Position numbers and translations under genes: made by a program
In this document: positions 62,347-64,000 of the stretch, piece by piece
Layout: each line of letters opens with the position of its first letter
How positions within the stretch are numbered: the first letter of the stretch is position 1
Source of the DNA: CAZIXN01 sp039180415
GTDB taxonomy: Bacteria; Planctomycetota; Phycisphaerae; Phycisphaerales; Phycisphaeraceae
NCBI GenBank assembly: GCA_039180415.1
Contig: JBCDDH010000005.1
Coordinates: 1 to 64,000, forward strand
DNA length: 64,000 bases
Direction: 5' to 3'
The notes under the pieces: model-generated
What the model was told of the DNA's origin: nothing
The model's input: only the letters and a program-made list of their open reading frames with translations
The model's database searches: none

Positions 62347-62952
62347 TCAGTTGCCCAGGAGGCTGCCGGCCTGGTCGGCCATGCCCTTGAACTTCTCGAC
62401 CTGTTCCATGAGCGGCTGGATCTTGGCCTGGATGTCGGGGAGTTGGTCCAGGCCCGGCAGGCCCTGCAGCTGGGTGAGCAGCTCTTCGGCGCCGGAGAAG
62501 TCCTTGTTCTCGATCAGGCCCTGGACCTGGGCGAGCATCTCTTCGGCTTTGGTCTTGAGGTCGCCCAACGCGCCCGCGCCCAACGCCGAGACCTGATCCT
62601 GCATCGAAGCCTTGGCTTCGTCGGCCGCGCCCTCCGCGGCGCTCGCGGCGTCGTCCATCGCGCCTTCCATCGACTCGGCGGCCGAATCGCCGGCGCCGGA
62701 CATGGCTTCCTTCGCGCTGTCCATCGCTTCGCTGGCCTTGTCCTTGGCGGTCTCGGCGGTCTCCTTTGCCTTGTCCATCATCTCGCCGCCCATCTCTTTG
62801 GCGTCTTCGGTGACGGCCGCGGCGGCGTCCTTCGTCGCATCGGCGGCGTTCTGCAGCGCTTCTTTGCTTTCTTCGCTGCAGCCGACCGACCAGCCCAATG
62901 CCGCGCTCAGGCTCGCGGCGGCCATCCAGAACTTCGTGTCACGGTGTTTCAT
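62347..62952 (-). CDS. alanine-rich lipoprotein with coiled-coil region
   Basis: 201 residues from the ATG at 62952, preceded by GGGAG. Upstream open frame (to 63027) lacks this and is rejected. The signal peptide MKHRDTKFWMAAASLSAALGWSVGC ends in a lipobox-like SVGC. Residues about 30-125 are Ala/Lys/Glu/Asp-rich helical heptads (AADATKDAAAAVTEDAKEMGGEMMDKAKETAE...), resembling LEA-like or Lpp-like coiled coils. The end is helical, with Leu/Gln pairs. Probably attached to the outer membrane; function unknown. Confidence 0.75.
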   Translation of the reverse strand: MKHRDTKFWMAAASLSAALGWSVGCSEESKEALQNAADATKDAAAAVTEDAKEMGGEMMDKAKETAETAKDKASEAMDSAKEAMSGAGDSAAESMEGAMDDAASAAEGAADEAKASMQDQVSALGAGALGDLKTKAEEMLAQVQGLIENKDFSGAEELLTQLQGLPGLDQLPDIQAKIQPLMEQVEKFKGMADQAGSLLGN

Positions 62953-63115
62953 ATCGGTACTCCCATCAGTGTCGGCGGCGCCTCGGCCGCTCGCGGTTGG
63001 TGATTCGGAAACGGCCGCGGGCACCACGCCCGTCTCGTTTCAAACGTTGATTGTATCTGGGCACCGGGTCCGGCCGGCGTGGTGCGCCGCGCGTCCGATC
63101 GCGGTGAGCCCTTGC

Positions 63116-63991
63116 TCAGCCCTGCTGATGCACGTGCACGTCCATCTGCGGGAACGGGATGCCCAGGCCGGCTTCGTCGAGGTGTTGTTTCACGGCGCGG
63201 GTGAGCGCTTCCTTGACGCCCCAGTAGTCGGCGGCGTGGCACCAGAACCGTACGGTCCAGCCGACCGCCGAATCGCCCAGGTCGCCGAGCACGATCTGGT
63301 GCCCGCGTCCTTCGCCGTCGAGCCGCATGTCGGCGATCGAGTTAGCGGCGGCTTCCAGCACCTCGCGGGTGCGATCCAGGTCCGCGTCGTAGGCCACGCC
63401 CACCGCCACGTCGCATCGCCGCTCGGGGTGGTGGCTGATGTTCTCGATCGTGCCGCCGTAGATCGCCGAGTTGGGGACGATGATCCGACGGTTGTCGGGC
63501 GTGTCCAGCGTCGTGGTGAACAGCTCGATCTCGTTGACCTTGGCCGTGATCCCCGCGGCGTTGACCACGTCGCCGACCTTGAACGGCCGGAACACCAGCA
63601 GCATCACACCCGACGCGAAGCTGCTCAGCGTGCCCGACAACGCCATACCCACGGCGAAACCGGCGGCGGCGATCACCGCGGCAAACCCCGTCGTTTCGAT
63701 GCCGACCCGCCCGGCGGCGACGATCAGCGTCAAGATCACGCCGGCGTAGAACACGAGCTTGCCGAAGAACCGCGCGAGCGTCTCGTCGACCTTGGCCTTG
63801 CGGACCATCGACCCGACCATCTTCGCGACGATCTTCGAAATGATGATGCCGACGATCAGCACGACGATCGCGATCGCTAAAGGCAAGACGTACTTCTCGA
63901 TCAGCGGCCAGCTCGCCGCGACGTCGCCCTGCATCAGGCCGTCCCACGCGTTGAGCGCGTCCTGCTTGGCTTCGTCGGCCAGGGCGCCCAT
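63116..63991 (-). CDS. small-conductance mechanosensitive channel (MscS), start near the window edge
   Basis: 291 residues, MscS length. The first hydrophobic helix is VLPLAIAIVVLIVGIIISKIVAKMV, then FYAGVILTLIVAAGRVGIET. The pore helix TM3 is FAAVIAAAGFAVGMALSGTLSSFASGVMLLVFRPFKVGDVV, with the Ala/Gly pattern of the family. The cytoplasmic beta domain has IELFTTTLDTPDNRRIIVPNSAIYGGTIENIS, the hallmark region. The channel opens on membrane tension to release osmolytes. The frame stays open to the right edge, so an earlier start beyond the window is possible. Confidence 0.9.
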   Translation of the reverse strand: MGALADEAKQDALNAWDGLMQGDVAASWPLIEKYVLPLAIAIVVLIVGIIISKIVAKMVGSMVRKAKVDETLARFFGKLVFYAGVILTLIVAAGRVGIETTGFAAVIAAAGFAVGMALSGTLSSFASGVMLLVFRPFKVGDVVNAAGITAKVNEIELFTTTLDTPDNRRIIVPNSAIYGGTIENISHHPERRCDVAVGVAYDADLDRTREVLEAAANSIADMRLDGEGRGHQIVLGDLGDSAVGWTVRFWCHAADYWGVKEALTRAVKQHLDEAGLGIPFPQMDVHVHQQG

Positions 63992-64000
63992 CGCGGCTTC

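Noticed and set aside
62347..63027. Longer start for the lipoprotein
   Set aside because: The first 25 residues are unlike a signal peptide; the ATG at 62952 has GGGAG and a lipobox-containing signal.
1..64000. CRISPR array, rRNA, prophage or insertion sequence
   Set aside because: I looked for regularly spaced repeats, rRNA cores, integrase/transposase motifs and terminal repeats and saw none.

Overview
The window is high-GC bacterial chromosome that looks like a planctomycete, most likely class Phycisphaerae. The evidence is a giant surface protein with the LEPR-XLL motif (FEPLETRVLLSA), two prepilin-like proteins of the planctomycete H-X9-DG type, a PEP-CTERM protein, a fragmentary type II secretion (T2SS)-like operon, and heptose/LPS genes. 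No rRNA, CRISPR array, prophage or insertion sequence was seen. The taxonomic call is inference; no marker search was possible.

Layout. 1-1609 (minus): FAD oxidoreductase (cut by the edge) and a coupled methyltransferase. 1794-10526 (plus): the accessory region. It holds a 2161-residue LEPR-XLL/dockerin/RTX/Hint protein with a nuclease-like C-terminus, an overlapping candidate immunity gene, and an ankyrin gene broken by an in-frame TGA. 10456-11927 (minus): two exported proteins, one PEP-CTERM, beside a 20-bp perfect palindrome. 12093-21982 (plus): holA, a probable exported protein, gmk, a GmhB-like phosphatase, a heptosyltransferase, a GT4 glycosyltransferase, rpsL-rpsG with a terminator, then NIL-GNAT-ThiF. 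22069-24805 (minus): DegT aminotransferase and a helical-repeat exported protein. 24879-26608 (plus): hisC-hisB. 26797-41092 (minus): an operon running gspE-F-G-H-I-J-K-like, HIT protein, prepilin. 41317-43636 (plus): proA and a second H-X9-DG prepilin. 43640-45298 (minus): an isolated short nuoG. 45347-49496 (plus): metallophosphoesterase, cdaA-cdaR (cyclic di-AMP), moxR. 49568-51742 (minus): GH15 glucosidase. 51880-56542: an unknown membrane-anchored protein, HAD phosphatase, tRNA-Cys, a polytopic membrane protein and a LURP-one-like protein. 56645-64000: bioA, GT2, an EF-G-like GTPase, SMP-30 lactonase, a lipoprotein and an MscS channel.

Two signals stand out. First, the 1794-9163 locus has the full architecture of a polymorphic toxin system (anchor and repeats, pretoxin helices, Hint protease ending in HN, a variable C-terminal toxin, an overlapping downstream gene) built on a planctomycete LEPR-XLL scaffold. 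Sharp internal base-composition breaks suggest module exchange. Second, at least fifteen genes that begin transcription units carry a TANNNT hexamer exactly six bases before their ATG or GTG and lack a Shine-Dalgarno site; two more have spacing of five or seven. This is the arrangement of leaderless mRNAs. Operon-internal genes instead overlap their neighbour or carry a Shine-Dalgarno. The pattern also fixes several start codons.

Two short palindromic repeat families also occur. One has a copy inside the methyltransferase coding sequence and another between bioA and GT2. The other sits at two convergent gene junctions.
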